This document shows, one piece after another, positions 46,783-57,239 of a stretch of 64,000 nucleotides of DNA. Both the position numbers and the translations under genes were made by a program. The stretch's first letter is position 1. Each line of letters starts with the position of its first letter. The notes beneath the pieces were generated by a model. The model had not been told where the DNA came from. It did no database searches and saw nothing but the letters and a program-made list of their open reading frames with translations. The stretch lies in contig NZ_NEGH01000001.1 in NCBI RefSeq assembly GCF_002135375.1, positions 1-64,000 on the forward strand. The letters are read 5' to 3'. This stretch comes from Acinetobacter sp. ANC 4558 (GTDB lineage Bacteria; Pseudomonadota; Gammaproteobacteria; Pseudomonadales; Moraxellaceae).

Positions 46783-47613
46783 TTATTTTGCTGCTTCGCC
46801 CCAAGCAGGAACAACTGCTTTCATTAAAGGCTTTAACATTTTCATAGAACATGCAAGTACTTGTCCGTTTTCCATAGACTCACTTCCACCACGCGCATCA
46901 ACCACTGTTCCGCCAGCTTCTTTTACAATTAACTCACCAGCCGCAATATCCCATGGCTTCAAACCAAGTTCAAAATAGCCATCAAAACGACCTGCCGCAA
47001 CATAAGCTAAATCTAATGCTGCAGAACCAGTACGACGATATTGCGCACCTGCTTCAGTCACATTGAGTAATGACTCAAAATGATTTTTAGCATAAGAAAT
47101 CACCTCACCATTACGTTTTGCACGATAAGCATGTCCAACTGAAAGGAAAGTATTTTCCAGACTATCTTTAATATTGACGCGAATACGACGCTGATTCAAC
47201 ATTGCTCCGCGACCACGGCTCGCAGAAAATAATTCATCTTTAACAGGGTCATAGATAACACCATGTTGAGTGATGCCTTTATGTTGAACTGCAATGGAAA
47301 TACAGAAATGCGGAACACCATGAATAAAGTTTAAAGTTCCATCTAAAGGATCAATCACCCAGCACCAATCTGCATCATGTCCTTTACCTTCTTGGAAACC
47401 AAACTCTTCACCGAGGAAACTGTGATTTTTATAGCTTTTACGGAGTGTATCGATGGTTAATTGTTCCAAATAACGATCAACACGTGTTACTGGACCATCA
47501 ATTCCTTTTTCTTCGACTTGTAGATCTAATTTATGACGATTTTGATGCGCTTTTAAAAGCTCTTGGCCAACTGTTTGAGCCGCACGCGCAGCCATCACCA
47601 CCATAGGTTCCAT
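46783..47613 (-). CDS. suhB: Inositol monophosphatase family protein SuhB
   Basis: A 276-residue phosphatase of the IMPase fold with GEEFG, the metal-binding motif DPLDGTLNFIHG near residue 85 and the second motif WDIAAGELIVKEAGG near 220. SuhB of E. coli also joins the rRNA antitermination complex through NusA and NusG. The ATG at 47613 (MEPMVVMAARAA) fits the family; the frame extends 9 bases more. Confidence 0.93.
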   Translation of the reverse strand: MEPMVVMAARAAQTVGQELLKAHQNRHKLDLQVEEKGIDGPVTRVDRYLEQLTIDTLRKSYKNHSFLGEEFGFQEGKGHDADWCWVIDPLDGTLNFIHGVPHFCISIAVQHKGITQHGVIYDPVKDELFSASRGRGAMLNQRRIRVNIKDSLENTFLSVGHAYRAKRNGEVISYAKNHFESLLNVTEAGAQYRRTGSAALDLAYVAAGRFDGYFELGLKPWDIAAGELIVKEAGGTVVDARGGSESMENGQVLACSMKMLKPLMKAVVPAWGEAAK

Positions 47614-47727
47614 TTTGAACACCCACTACAAATTAAAGATATTGATAAAGAATAATGCATAAAAGCCCCTCTATTTTAACAAAAAAAGGAGCTTTTGTGG
47701 TGAATTTTGTATTTTAAATCTCGAAAT

Positions 47728-49638
47728 TTATAAAACAATTGAATTTAAAAGCTTTTGCCAAGCATTTTGTATCGATTCCTCAATGCCCACCTCATCTAAA
47801 CCTGCTTGTTGCAACATTTGTTCATGAGATGCTTGAAGCATAAATTCATCGGCTAAACCTAAATTTAACACTGGCTTAACGATTTGTGCTTTTGCTAAAT
47901 ATTCATTAACCGCACTACCTGCACCACCCATTACTGCATGCTCTTCAACCGTAACAAATAAGGCTGTATTTTCTGCGAGCATCGAAATTAATGATTCATC
48001 TAACGGTTTTACATAACGCATATTGATAACACGAATCGCAATATCATGCTTTTGTGCAAATGATTTTGCAGCATTTTCAGCGACTGTTACACGACTACCA
48101 AATGCTAAAACAGAGATATACTCATCATATTGCTCATTGAATGCACTCACAATTTCAGCTTTACCAATCTCTATTTCTGTCAGTTGTTGCTGAATTTCAA
48201 CCCCAACTCCAATACCACGAGGATAGCGAACAACTGCTGGACCAGGATAAAGGTAAGCGCTGTGCAACATTTGACGACATTCATTTTCGTCTTTTGGCGC
48301 CATAATAATCATGTTTGGAATTGTTCTTATATAGGCATAATCATACGCGCCTGCATGTGTCGGACCATCTTCACCAACTAAACCTGCTCGATCTATTGCA
48401 AACGTAACATCTAAATTTTGTAATGCCACATCATGAATAAGCTGATCATAGCCGCGCTGTAAAAATGTCGAATAAATCGCAACAACAGGTTTTAAGCCCT
48501 CACAAGCCATTCCTGCTGCTAAAGTCACGGCATGTTGCTCTGCAATTGCAACATCAAAGAACCGTTCTGGAAATTTTTGGGCAAATTCGACCATACCAGA
48601 ACCTTCACACATCGCTGGGGTAATTGCCAATAAACGAGTATCTTGTGCAGCTTCATCACATAGCCATTGACCAAAAACATCTGAATATTTCGGAATTAGT
48701 GTTTTAGACGTCGTTGCTGTTATTTTCGAAATTGCGTGATATTTAATTTGATCTGCTTCTGCAGGAGCAAAACCTTTTCCTTTCACTGTATAAATATGAA
48801 CTAAACGTGGACCTGTTCTTTTCTTTAGCGCACTAAAAACTTGCACCAATTGATTAACATCATGACCATCGAATGGCCCAAAATATTCAAAACCAATGGC
48901 TTTAAATAAGTTATCCGCTGCATCTGTAGCAGCTTGATGCGAACGTGAGTTATATGTCCATTTCGGATGTGGTTGGCTAAATGCTTCACCTGTTTCAGAA
49001 ATGCCAATAGACTGACCTGTCTCCCAAAGTGCAGCTAAATGTTTCGCAAAACCACCAGTACTTTCTGAAATAGACATATCATTGTCATTCAGTACGACGA
49101 TCATATCTGCTTGGTGCGCAACAGCATCATTCATTGCCTCAAATGCCATACCTGCAGTCATTGCGCCATCACCAATCACGGCGACTACATCACAAGGATC
49201 TTTCTTATAACGACGTGCAAGTGACATGCCTAAACCAGCAGATATTGCAGTCGATGAATGTCCTACACCAAAAGTATCAAAAACAGATTCTTCACGTGCA
49301 GGAAATGCAGCCAAACCATTTTTTGCACGAATCGTCGTCAGTTGTTCTCTACGCCCTGTCAATGCTTTATGCGGGTATGCTTGATGACCTACATCCCAAA
49401 TTAAGCGGTCTTTGGGTGTTTCAAAACAATAGTGCAATGCAACCGTTAGCTCAATTACACCAAGGTTTGCAGCAAAATGTCCGCCACTTTGACCAGCTGC
49501 ATACAAAATAAATTGGCGCAACTCATCTGCTAGCTGTTCTAACTGGCTACGCTCGAGCAAACGCAATTGTTCTGGATGATCAATATCATCCAGTAATGGT
49601 GTTACAGGGCGAAGAGTTGGTATTTCTGTATACAACAT
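47728..49638 (-). CDS. dxs: 1-Deoxy-D-xylulose-5-phosphate synthase
   Basis: A 636-residue thiamine-diphosphate enzyme that starts the MEP isoprenoid pathway from pyruvate and glyceraldehyde-3-phosphate. It shows [11 protein letters not shown], the TPP motif [15 protein letters not shown] (about 150), [12 protein letters not shown] and the C-terminal transketolase domain. The ATG at 49638 matches the family start ([12 protein letters not shown]); the frame runs on to 49725 without support. Single gene, divergent from ribA. Confidence 0.96.
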   Translation of the reverse strand: MLYTEIPTLRPVTPLLDDIDHPEQLRLLERSQLEQLADELRQFILYAAGQSGGHFAANLGVIELTVALHYCFETPKDRLIWDVGHQAYPHKALTGRREQLTTIRAKNGLAAFPAREESVFDTFGVGHSSTAISAGLGMSLARRYKKDPCDVVAVIGDGAMTAGMAFEAMNDAVAHQADMIVVLNDNDMSISESTGGFAKHLAALWETGQSIGISETGEAFSQPHPKWTYNSRSHQAATDAADNLFKAIGFEYFGPFDGHDVNQLVQVFSALKKRTGPRLVHIYTVKGKGFAPAEADQIKYHAISKITATTSKTLIPKYSDVFGQWLCDEAAQDTRLLAITPAMCEGSGMVEFAQKFPERFFDVAIAEQHAVTLAAGMACEGLKPVVAIYSTFLQRGYDQLIHDVALQNLDVTFAIDRAGLVGEDGPTHAGAYDYAYIRTIPNMIIMAPKDENECRQMLHSAYLYPGPAVVRYPRGIGVGVEIQQQLTEIEIGKAEIVSAFNEQYDEYISVLAFGSRVTVAENAAKSFAQKHDIAIRVINMRYVKPLDESLISMLAENTALFVTVEEHAVMGGAGSAVNEYLAKAQIVKPVLNLGLADEFMLQASHEQMLQQAGLDEVGIEESIQNAWQKLLNSIVL

Positions 49639-49906
49639 AATATGGCAAAGCCTTCTAAAGCCTGGCAAATCATAAGCTAGGTCAAATGGATATCCGATCA
49701 TACAGCTGGATTGCATCTCCATCAATTAGCCATATTTCTACCGTCTATATTTTATCCAATGCAAAAAGTAGCATATTTCTTGGGTAGGACAGATTATCCT
49801 GAATTACCGACCTATTTATCAACTATTATTATGAGGTTTATACAAAAAAGAATATCGAAATACGTAAATTCTTATTGGCTATCCTACTAATATCTGAACA
49901 TTCCGC

Positions 49907-49912
49907 TATACT
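49907..49912 (+). promoter_or_regulatory. Possible -10 element of ribA
   Basis: TATACT 35 bases before the GTG start of ribA. No good -35 is seen at the right distance. If real, transcription starts near 49919, downstream of the TTG at 49875. Confidence 0.35.
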
Positions 49913-49946
49913 TGATCAATTTCAAAACGATGAAGTGGGTTTTGTT

Positions 49947-50549
49947 GTGCCTATTAAATTTGCTGCTACTTCTAAATTACCGACTGCGTTTGGTGAGTTT
50001 AACATCACTGTTTTTCAAGATCCTGAAACTGGCGAAGAACATATTGCCCTCTCCCAAGGTTTAGAAACGCCATCGGATGAACCTGTATTAATACGTATTC
50101 ATTCAGAGTGTTTAACAGGAGATGCTTTTGCTTCTTTAAAATGTGATTGTGGTCCACAACTTCAAGCAACCCAAAAACTCATTAATGAAAATGGGCGTGG
50201 TGTTATTCTATATTTACGCCAAGAAGGGCGTGGTATTGGTTTAACCAATAAAATTCGTGCCTATGCTTTACAAGATCAAGGGCATGATACAGTTGATGCA
50301 AATTTATTATTAAATTTACCCGCAGATGCACGTCGCTATGATATGTGTTCGATTATTCTTGACCATTTAAATATTAAAGCAGTTCGCTTAATCACTAATA
50401 ATCCATTAAAAATAAAAGCGTTAACAGAACAAGGGATTAATGTGGTAGATCGCGTTCCTCTCACTGTTGGTTTAAATCCATTCAATGAACAATATTTAAA
50501 AACGAAACATGATCGCATGTCTCATATGTATCAAAAAGATGATTTTTAA
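49947..50549 (+). CDS. ribA: GTP cyclohydrolase II
   Basis: A 200-residue enzyme for the first step of riboflavin synthesis from GTP. Zinc cysteines Cys55, Cys66 and Cys68 ([16 protein letters not shown]) and the GTP-binding RQEGRGIGL are present. I chose the GTG at 49947, which gives the family length and begins with [10 protein letters not shown]; a TTG at 49875 would add 24 residues. Strong terminator after the stop. Confidence 0.94.
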   Translation: MPIKFAATSKLPTAFGEFNITVFQDPETGEEHIALSQGLETPSDEPVLIRIHSECLTGDAFASLKCDCGPQLQATQKLINENGRGVILYLRQEGRGIGLTNKIRAYALQDQGHDTVDANLLLNLPADARRYDMCSIILDHLNIKAVRLITNNPLKIKALTEQGINVVDRVPLTVGLNPFNEQYLKTKHDRMSHMYQKDDF

Positions 50550-50577
50550 ACCGCTCACTTTTAGATTTCATTTTAAA

Positions 50578-50606
50578 GCCCTCTTTTTGAAAAGAGGGTT
50601 TTTTAT
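50578..50606 (+). terminator. Terminator of ribA
   Basis: CCCTCTTTT-TG-AAAAGAGGG followed by a run of Ts, 30 bases after the ribA stop. Confidence 0.9.
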
Positions 50607-50631
50607 CTTTGCATAGATCATGATGACAGAG

Positions 50632-51996
50632 TTAAATGGTCATGGAAAAAATGCGTGTATTCGGCATTTTCCGATTCAGACGTAAATCAAATGCCATACA
50701 GATATTACGAATAAATGGCTTACCTTTTTCTGTGATCGTAATTTGATCTTCTCCAAGCAGGAGTAAACCATCCTTTTCCATCTCTTTTAATTTTTCAATG
50801 ACCTGTGCAATTTCATTAAAATACAGATCTGAATTTTTCCAAGATGTCTTAAATGTACACATTAAATTGAGAATATGTCGACGAATTTTTAAATCTTCTT
50901 CATTTAAAACATGACCTTTTACCACAGGAATTTCATTATTTTCTAATCGAGCATAATAGTCTTCTAACGCTTTTTCATTTTGAGCAAAGCTGTACCAGCT
51001 ATCACTAATCGAAGAAACCCCCAAACCAATCATGACTTGTGTTTTAGACGCGGTATAGCCCATAAAGTTTCGATGCAAAACCCCAGCATGAAAAGATTGA
51101 TACATTTTATCTTTTGCTAATGCAAAATGATCCATTCCAATTTCAAAATAGCCCTGCTCCAGAAGTTTTAATTTTCCTTCCTCATAGCACTGACGCTTCA
51201 TTTCATCTTTAGGAACGTCGGCATCTTTAAAACCACGCTGACCATTTCCTTTAATCCATGGTACGTGCGCATAGCTATATAGTGCAATACGATCTGGCAT
51301 TAAATGATTGGTTTGCTCAATCGTATATAAAACATCATCTAAGTTTTGAAAAGGTAAGCCAAAAACTAAATCATGTGAAATGGAGGTATAACCGATTTCT
51401 CTTGCCCATGTTGTTACACGTTCTACATGTTCAAATGGTTGAATTCGATGAATTGCTTTTTGCACTTTTTCATTATAGTCCTGTACGCCATAACTTACTC
51501 GTCTAAAACCTAAATCATACAATACTTGTAAGTGCTGATAGGTCGTATTATTCGGATGCCCTTCAAAGCTAAACTCATATTCTGCTGCAATATCTGCTTT
51601 TGCTAAAACACCTTGAATTAATTGTATTAAATGTTCAGGAGAAAAGAATGTTGGCGTACCTCCACCCAAATGAATTTCTTTAATGACTGGCTTATCTTTT
51701 AATAATTCACAATATAAGTCCCATTCTTTTAAGACCGCTTCTATATAAGGTTCTTCCATCTCATGACGTTTAGTGATTCGTTTATGACAACCACAAAAAG
51801 TACATAAGCTTTCGCAAAAAGGTAAATGAATATAAAGACTAATTCCCTCTGATAGATTCGATTCGTCAAAAGATTTTTTTAATGTTTCTTTCCATAACTC
51901 AAGCGAAAAAGAGTGTTCATCCCAGTATGGAACTGTCGGATAACTGGTGTAACGCGGACCTGGAACATTATATTTTTGTACGATTGAATTCAGCAT
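50632..51996 (-). CDS. hemN: Oxygen-independent coproporphyrinogen III oxidase
   Basis: A 454-residue radical SAM enzyme that decarboxylates coproporphyrinogen III. Cys61, Cys65 and Cys68 hold the [4Fe-4S] cluster, with Cys70 next, the CxxxCxxCxC pattern of true HemN; the N-terminal YTSYPTVPYW segment also separates it from HemW. The ATG at 51996 (MLNSIVQKYN) fits; upstream codons to 52047 are not homologous. It is divergent from hemF. Confidence 0.94.
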   Translation of the reverse strand: MLNSIVQKYNVPGPRYTSYPTVPYWDEHSFSLELWKETLKKSFDESNLSEGISLYIHLPFCESLCTFCGCHKRITKRHEMEEPYIEAVLKEWDLYCELLKDKPVIKEIHLGGGTPTFFSPEHLIQLIQGVLAKADIAAEYEFSFEGHPNNTTYQHLQVLYDLGFRRVSYGVQDYNEKVQKAIHRIQPFEHVERVTTWAREIGYTSISHDLVFGLPFQNLDDVLYTIEQTNHLMPDRIALYSYAHVPWIKGNGQRGFKDADVPKDEMKRQCYEEGKLKLLEQGYFEIGMDHFALAKDKMYQSFHAGVLHRNFMGYTASKTQVMIGLGVSSISDSWYSFAQNEKALEDYYARLENNEIPVVKGHVLNEEDLKIRRHILNLMCTFKTSWKNSDLYFNEIAQVIEKLKEMEKDGLLLLGEDQITITEKGKPFIRNICMAFDLRLNRKMPNTRIFSMTI

Positions 51997-52217
51997 ATTA
52001 TTAACTCTAAAGTGAATTATTGACCACTTTTTAAATATAAAAATCACATATATCTTAATTATAAAGTGCGGACTTATTCTACGATTTCAATGTAGAATTT
52101 ATAATCCCTGATTTATTTTATGTGTTTTATTTAACCCAAATATAATATTCAGAAAATTTCCTTAAAATTCGAATCATTTTATGCTTTGATGTAGCCAGTT
52201 TATTTTCTCTGAGAGAT

Positions 52218-53165
52218 ATGATGAAGAATCCTTCTTCAAATGATATTCAACGTGTTCGTGATTTTCTGATCAACTTACAAGCCCGTATTTGCAGTGCTCT
52301 AGAACAACAAGAACAATTGGGTGGTGGCACAGCAGAATTTATCATTGATGATTGGGAACGTGTCGAAGGTGGTGGTGGACGGTCACGGGTTCTTCAAAAC
52401 GGTGATGTCATTGAAAAAGGTGGCGTCATGTTTTCTCATATTCAAATTTCAAAATTACCTCCCTCGGCAACAGAACGCCATCCCAATATTGCGGGAGCAA
52501 AAGCACAAGCAATGGGTGTTTCTCTTGTCATTCATCCTAAAAACCCAAATGTACCAACCTCACATGCCAATGTTCGGCTTTTTGTCGCTGAACCAGAAGG
52601 TCAAGACCCAATTTGGTGGTTTGGCGGTGGTTTTGACCTCACACCTTTTTATCCCAATGATGAAGATATCTTCTCTTGGCATCATACTGCTCAAACACTG
52701 TGTGCGCCATTTGGTGATGAAATTTATGCTGAACATAAAAAATGGTGTGATGACTATTTTTATTTAAAACACCGTGACGAGCAACGTGGTGTTGGCGGAT
52801 TATTTTTTGATGATTTAAATCAATGGGATTTTGAAACCTGTTTTAAATACATACAAGCTGTTGGTAATGGATACCTAGATGCCATTTTGCCTATTTTCAA
52901 ACGTAACCAAAATAAACCTTATACTCAAGCACAACGTGATTTTCAGCTTTATCGACGTGGGCGATATGTAGAATATAATTTAGTTTATGATCGCGGAACC
53001 TTATTTGGCTTACAAACAGGTGGCCGTATTGAATCTATTCTCGTGAGTATGCCACCTTTAGCTGCTTGGTCTTATCGACCAGAATGGGATGAAAACTCAT
53101 CCGAAAAGAAACTGACAGAATTTTATTTAAAGCCCCAAGCATGGTTAACTTGCCTAAAATCATAA
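52218..53165 (+). CDS. hemF: Oxygen-dependent coproporphyrinogen III oxidase
   Basis: A 315-residue aerobic enzyme that makes protoporphyrinogen [16 protein letters not shown], the [11 protein letters not shown] segment and [24 protein letters not shown] are diagnostic, and the length is close to E. coli HemF (299). It is back to back with hemN, so the cell has both routes for this step. A stem-loop follows the stop. Confidence 0.95.
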   Translation: MMKNPSSNDIQRVRDFLINLQARICSALEQQEQLGGGTAEFIIDDWERVEGGGGRSRVLQNGDVIEKGGVMFSHIQISKLPPSATERHPNIAGAKAQAMGVSLVIHPKNPNVPTSHANVRLFVAEPEGQDPIWWFGGGFDLTPFYPNDEDIFSWHHTAQTLCAPFGDEIYAEHKKWCDDYFYLKHRDEQRGVGGLFFDDLNQWDFETCFKYIQAVGNGYLDAILPIFKRNQNKPYTQAQRDFQLYRRGRYVEYNLVYDRGTLFGLQTGGRIESILVSMPPLAAWSYRPEWDENSSEKKLTEFYLKPQAWLTCLKS

Positions 53166-53512
53166 AATAAAGTCGAGGAGTGATTGTGCTAAACGCTCAC
53201 TCCTCAATGCGACATTAAAATCAAAATCTTATTGATAATATTAAAATTTTATTAATAATCACCATCCTTTAAAATAGCACATCATTTATTAAAAACTATC
53301 ACTGTAAAATAATAATGAAAATTAAATCACACATAAATAGTGTACTTTTAAATTTCTAAAAAACATCTCGTTACCTGACAATTCATCACTCTTTTTCGAC
53401 AATTTGTATTTGCTTACATATTCGTAGGGAATGTTCTGTGAATATCATTGGTTATTTCATTTAATTTTCATAATATATTGTTAACTTATTTTAAAATTTA
53501 TAGAAAGTTACC
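53166..53512. other. Non-coding region after hemF
   Basis: The only structure is a hairpin GAGGAGTGA/TCACTCCTC (53175-53205) without a T run. The rest is AT-rich with no coding frame. Confidence 0.5.
53175..53205 (+). terminator. Hairpin at the 3' end of hemF
   Basis: A perfect nine-pair stem GAGGAGTGA/TCACTCCTC with a 13-base loop, ten bases after the hemF stop. No T tract follows, so it may stabilise rather than terminate. Confidence 0.45.
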
Positions 53513-53719
53513 ATGATGAGTGAACCAGTAAACCGAAAATTACAGATGTTTTGGATACTTTTGATTAGTATGATTATCTCTTTTTCTGTAACCCTTATTT
53601 TTGAAGCTCAACTTACAGATGAAATCTCAATTGCTTCTGGTATTCTAACGGGTATTGCATTATTTTTTACGTGTATTTTCATACTCCTTGAAACGATTAC
53701 AGACATTTGTAATCCTTAA
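53513..53719 (+). CDS. Small predicted membrane protein
   Basis: A 68-residue protein with two hydrophobic helices (about 12-30 and 42-62) joined by a short polar loop. I do not recognise a family. It lies between hemF and aroE, in the same direction, 93 bases before the aroE ATG. Two ATGs in tandem begin it and AGAAAG lies nearby. Composition suggests a real membrane protein, but a chance frame in AT-rich DNA cannot be ruled out. Confidence 0.5.
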   Translation: MMSEPVNRKLQMFWILLISMIISFSVTLIFEAQLTDEISIASGILTGIALFFTCIFILLETITDICNP

Positions 53720-53811
53720 CTTTTCGTGTTTATCATCTATTCATCTTCCGCTATGAATTAATTTGACATATATTGACTACAATTTCAGTATCCATATATG
53801 AGCTTTGTACA

Positions 53812-54600
53812 ATGAGCAAAAATTTTGCTGTCATCGGGAATCCTATTGAGCAATCTCGCTCGCCTGAATTACATCATGCATTTGCAAAGAAAATGGGAAT
53901 TGAGCTTTCATATACTAAGCGTTTAGCTCCATTAGATGGTTTTATTGCCAACATCAATGATTTTTTTTCACAGGGTGGTACAGGCTTAAATGTTACTGTT
54001 CCCTTTAAAGAACAAGCGTTTCAACAATGTACAGTACTTACATCTCGTGCAAAAATTGCAAAAGCGGTTAACACGCTCTGGATGGAAAATGGTCAACTCC
54101 ATGGCGATAATACGGATGGTCAAGGCTTAGTTGATGCGATCAATGGCCTCAACTGGAAACTTGAAAATTCTAGAATTTTAATTATTGGTGCAGGTGGTGC
54201 AACACGTGGCGTTATTTATCCATTAATTCAAGCTGGAGTACAAGAAATTGTGATTGTAAACCGTACTTTAGCGCGTGCAGAACAATTGGTAGATGACTTA
54301 AAAAATGCCATTCCAAACATTAAATTACGTGCAATTTCTTTACAAGATTTAACTGGTAACTTCGATCTTGTTATCAATGCAACCTCTGCAAGCCTTACAG
54401 GTGATTCACTTACTTTACCAGATCATCTTCACTTCAAATATGCGTATGAAATGGCATACGGCAAACCGTCTACTTTCCTTGATCAGGCGAAAATACGAGA
54501 TATTCCAACATCAGAAGGTTATGGCATGCTTGTTGGTCAAGCCATCGAATCTTTTAGTATTTGGCATGGTGTTCGTCCCAATTTAAAAGATTTTATCTAA
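53812..54600 (+). CDS. aroE: Shikimate dehydrogenase
   Basis: A 262-residue NADP-dependent enzyme of aromatic amino acid synthesis. Ser15 and Ser17 (QSRSPELH) bind shikimate, Lys66 (NVTVPFKE) and Asp102 (GDNTDGQG) are the catalytic pair, and GAGGATRG near 126 binds NADP. The frame opens at 53773, but the ATG at 53812 (MSKNFAVIGNP) fits the family. Confidence 0.95.
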   Translation: MSKNFAVIGNPIEQSRSPELHHAFAKKMGIELSYTKRLAPLDGFIANINDFFSQGGTGLNVTVPFKEQAFQQCTVLTSRAKIAKAVNTLWMENGQLHGDNTDGQGLVDAINGLNWKLENSRILIIGAGGATRGVIYPLIQAGVQEIVIVNRTLARAEQLVDDLKNAIPNIKLRAISLQDLTGNFDLVINATSASLTGDSLTLPDHLHFKYAYEMAYGKPSTFLDQAKIRDIPTSEGYGMLVGQAIESFSIWHGVRPNLKDFI

Positions 54601-54698
54601 AATACAGATCAGCACTTCAATAAAATTTAATTCTGATTGGAACCTAAATTTCAATACATCACCATACAAAGAAATTTAGGTTCACTTATATTTTATGA

Positions 54699-57014
54699 CT
54701 ATTTAATATTTTCCTGAATATCAATATACGTTTCTTGATAAACTCCTGGATCTAAATAATCAACATGATCAATCTTCAGTTTTTGAATTGATTTTTCAGA
54801 CAATTTTCCTTTTAGATCATCACTAAATCCTTGTGCTAAAATTTGTGCAGTTTCTCTTAACTGCTTACTATCTTCAGCTGAAGAGACTTGGTAATAATCT
54901 TTATAAAGTTTTTCATAATGTGCTGCAAAAGCAGACTGCCCTGTTTTTGCTTTCACATTTAATTTTGTCCAATACCGCTGTTTTTCATTATTTTCTAATA
55001 CTTGCTTCATGATCCGAAAAACAGCATAGCCCTCTTCACCAAAGTTATCACTCTGTTTTAGCTCATGCTTTTTCACCAGTTTTTCTAAACGCGCTTTTTC
55101 TACTGCGGTAGGACGTAATGCCTTATTAAAATGATATGCCGATACTTCAGCAATTTCATTTAAATCTGCTGTTGAATAATATTTAGCTAAATTAGGTTTT
55201 TCCGTAATAAAATATAACGCATAGACAGCTTGATAACTTTTAACATATGAACCTGTACGCTTATAGGTATCTGAGGCAATTTGCTCTAATATTTGATTGA
55301 AATTTTGCGTGACTTCTTTAGTATTCTCTTCTGAATCATCAAAAATTCGCCCGACAATTTCCTCATAAGCTGAGCCTTTTGTCGCCTCTTTAAATGTTTT
55401 TGCATCTTTAAGTAATTGCTGATTAATTGGTGTCGCTTTTCCATAGTTATAAATTTGTGTGGTGCTTAAAATATGAATATTTCCATATTTCTTATCATTT
55501 TTCACAATATTATAGACAACGTCTGTCATTCGCCCTTGTGCGTCTAGACTCAGATCGACTGTAATCGGAATTGAATCCATCTTCTGCTGATTTAATATAT
55601 CTTGAATTTCCAATTGGTGCTTATTCCAAATATTTTTAAATGCTTCAGCATCAACAAATTGAGATGACTGATAAGGTTCAAAAATTGCAGAGATTGCAAC
55701 AAATTTAGGAATAAAACTTAAAATACTGCTTTCATCTAGAATACTACGATTGTTATTTTCTTTTTTATCTTGGGGTTTCAATAATTGAATATCATAATTG
55801 ACGTAGCAATCATTGACGGTGCCAAATGGAATTTTCTGTTTTATATTAATCAATGCGGTACAAGCCTCTTCAGATATCCCCACCGCTTTGACTAAATTGA
55901 TATCTGTAGTAGTAACATCTTCATCTTCTTCAACATCAGCGCAACGTTCATCACACGTTTCAGCAACGCCATAACCATACTGCGCTAAATGGTGATTAAT
56001 TTGCTCGGTCACTCGTCTTGATGATGCCCGCGCCTTTTCTGTTAAATCAACATCATAATATTCATATACTTCTGTTGGAGAACTTTTATCTTCTATTTGA
56101 GTTTCTTTTAACGTTTCCCCTAAAATAGTTTCTGACATATATGTTTTATTAACATATTCAAATAGCATATTTTGTAAGACAAGTGATTCGAAATTCGTAT
56201 TCAACCGAATTTTTTCACTCAAACCTTTTTCTTTTTCTTGTTGACTTAACGCAATCGATTGAATATCTGAAGATTGAGCTAAAATATAAGGTAAGGCATT
56301 TGTTTGCTTAATATAGTTTGCCCAAGCTTGAATGTTTACTTTAGAGATATCATCTTTATATTTAGAAAAATCAAAATAAGTAAAAGAATTTTGACTTTCA
56401 TTATTTAATAAAAATGGCATAAATCCAGAAAAGTTACCATAAAATCGGTTGTTTTTAAAATCGAGAACCATCGGAACTTTGGCTTTAACTAAAAGTGTTG
56501 GTTTTTCATATTCAAAATTTAAATTCAAAGACCCTATTTTTTGTCGATAATGCACAGATCCATCATAACTGAATTTAAAATCATTCAAAACATTAAGTAA
56601 GCCACTGATAAATTTTTGTATTTTTGTATCTCCTGTGCCATAAGAAGATATGTATTCATAAGGATTTGCCTGTTCAGCCAAGCGTGTATATAAAACCTGC
56701 TTTTCTTGTGCAGTTAATGATATTTTCTGGTTTTGAAGGACTTGGTTTATTTTTCGATCTAACTCTGCATCTAATACTGGTATTTGATTTTTTTGCTGAG
56801 GTTTCTTTGTACCTAATGCAGTTTTTGGTGTTACAGATTGAACTAAAAATTCCCCTTTATAATCAAAGCTAGGGGTTTCTAAAATTGCATTTAATCCGTT
56901 TACAGCACGTTGTTCTAATAAAAAATCCGATGTTTTTAAGTTATTTACAGTATGATGCGCACATCCAACCAAGCTTAAACTCAATAAACAGAACGATAAA
57001 TATTTTAAACGCAT
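54699..57014 (-). CDS. Large lipoprotein of unknown function
   Basis: A 771-residue protein with a signal peptide and lipobox LSLVGC; Cys18 would be lipidated and Ala follows, which favours the outer membrane. The rest is mostly helical, polar and rich in Lys, Gln, Glu and Asn; no known domain is recognised. A cluster of cysteines and acids (ETCDERCADVEEDEDV, about 360-375) and Cys pairs at about 395 and 413 may form disulfides. It is a single gene between aroE and an acyl-CoA dehydrogenase gene. Confidence 0.8.
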   Translation of the reverse strand: MRLKYLSFCLLSLSLVGCAHHTVNNLKTSDFLLEQRAVNGLNAILETPSFDYKGEFLVQSVTPKTALGTKKPQQKNQIPVLDAELDRKINQVLQNQKISLTAQEKQVLYTRLAEQANPYEYISSYGTGDTKIQKFISGLLNVLNDFKFSYDGSVHYRQKIGSLNLNFEYEKPTLLVKAKVPMVLDFKNNRFYGNFSGFMPFLLNNESQNSFTYFDFSKYKDDISKVNIQAWANYIKQTNALPYILAQSSDIQSIALSQQEKEKGLSEKIRLNTNFESLVLQNMLFEYVNKTYMSETILGETLKETQIEDKSSPTEVYEYYDVDLTEKARASSRRVTEQINHHLAQYGYGVAETCDERCADVEEDEDVTTTDINLVKAVGISEEACTALINIKQKIPFGTVNDCYVNYDIQLLKPQDKKENNNRSILDESSILSFIPKFVAISAIFEPYQSSQFVDAEAFKNIWNKHQLEIQDILNQQKMDSIPITVDLSLDAQGRMTDVVYNIVKNDKKYGNIHILSTTQIYNYGKATPINQQLLKDAKTFKEATKGSAYEEIVGRIFDDSEENTKEVTQNFNQILEQIASDTYKRTGSYVKSYQAVYALYFITEKPNLAKYYSTADLNEIAEVSAYHFNKALRPTAVEKARLEKLVKKHELKQSDNFGEEGYAVFRIMKQVLENNEKQRYWTKLNVKAKTGQSAFAAHYEKLYKDYYQVSSAEDSKQLRETAQILAQGFSDDLKGKLSEKSIQKLKIDHVDYLDPGVYQETYIDIQENIK

Positions 57015-57239
57015 AATATACTTCTAATATCCAAATTACTTATACTTAAAAAAATAATGATCAAAGGATCATCAATCATAGTAACAGAATTATAGTAAAA
57101 AATAGGATGAATGTAATAACGATGATTCGCCTTTCTGACATGCTGAAAGGTTTGATACATCAATGCAATTTATATTTATTTATGAATAATCAAAATAATG
57201 ATTTTAAATAATCCAAAAAATTGAATTAGGATTACAGAC

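Noticed and set aside
49639..49946. TPP or FMN riboswitch upstream of dxs or ribA
   Set aside because: No conserved riboswitch core was recognised, and the space after the likely ribA transcription start is too short.
51997..52217. FNR/Anr-type site between hemN and hemF
   Set aside because: No TTGAT-N4-ATCAA match was found on either strand.
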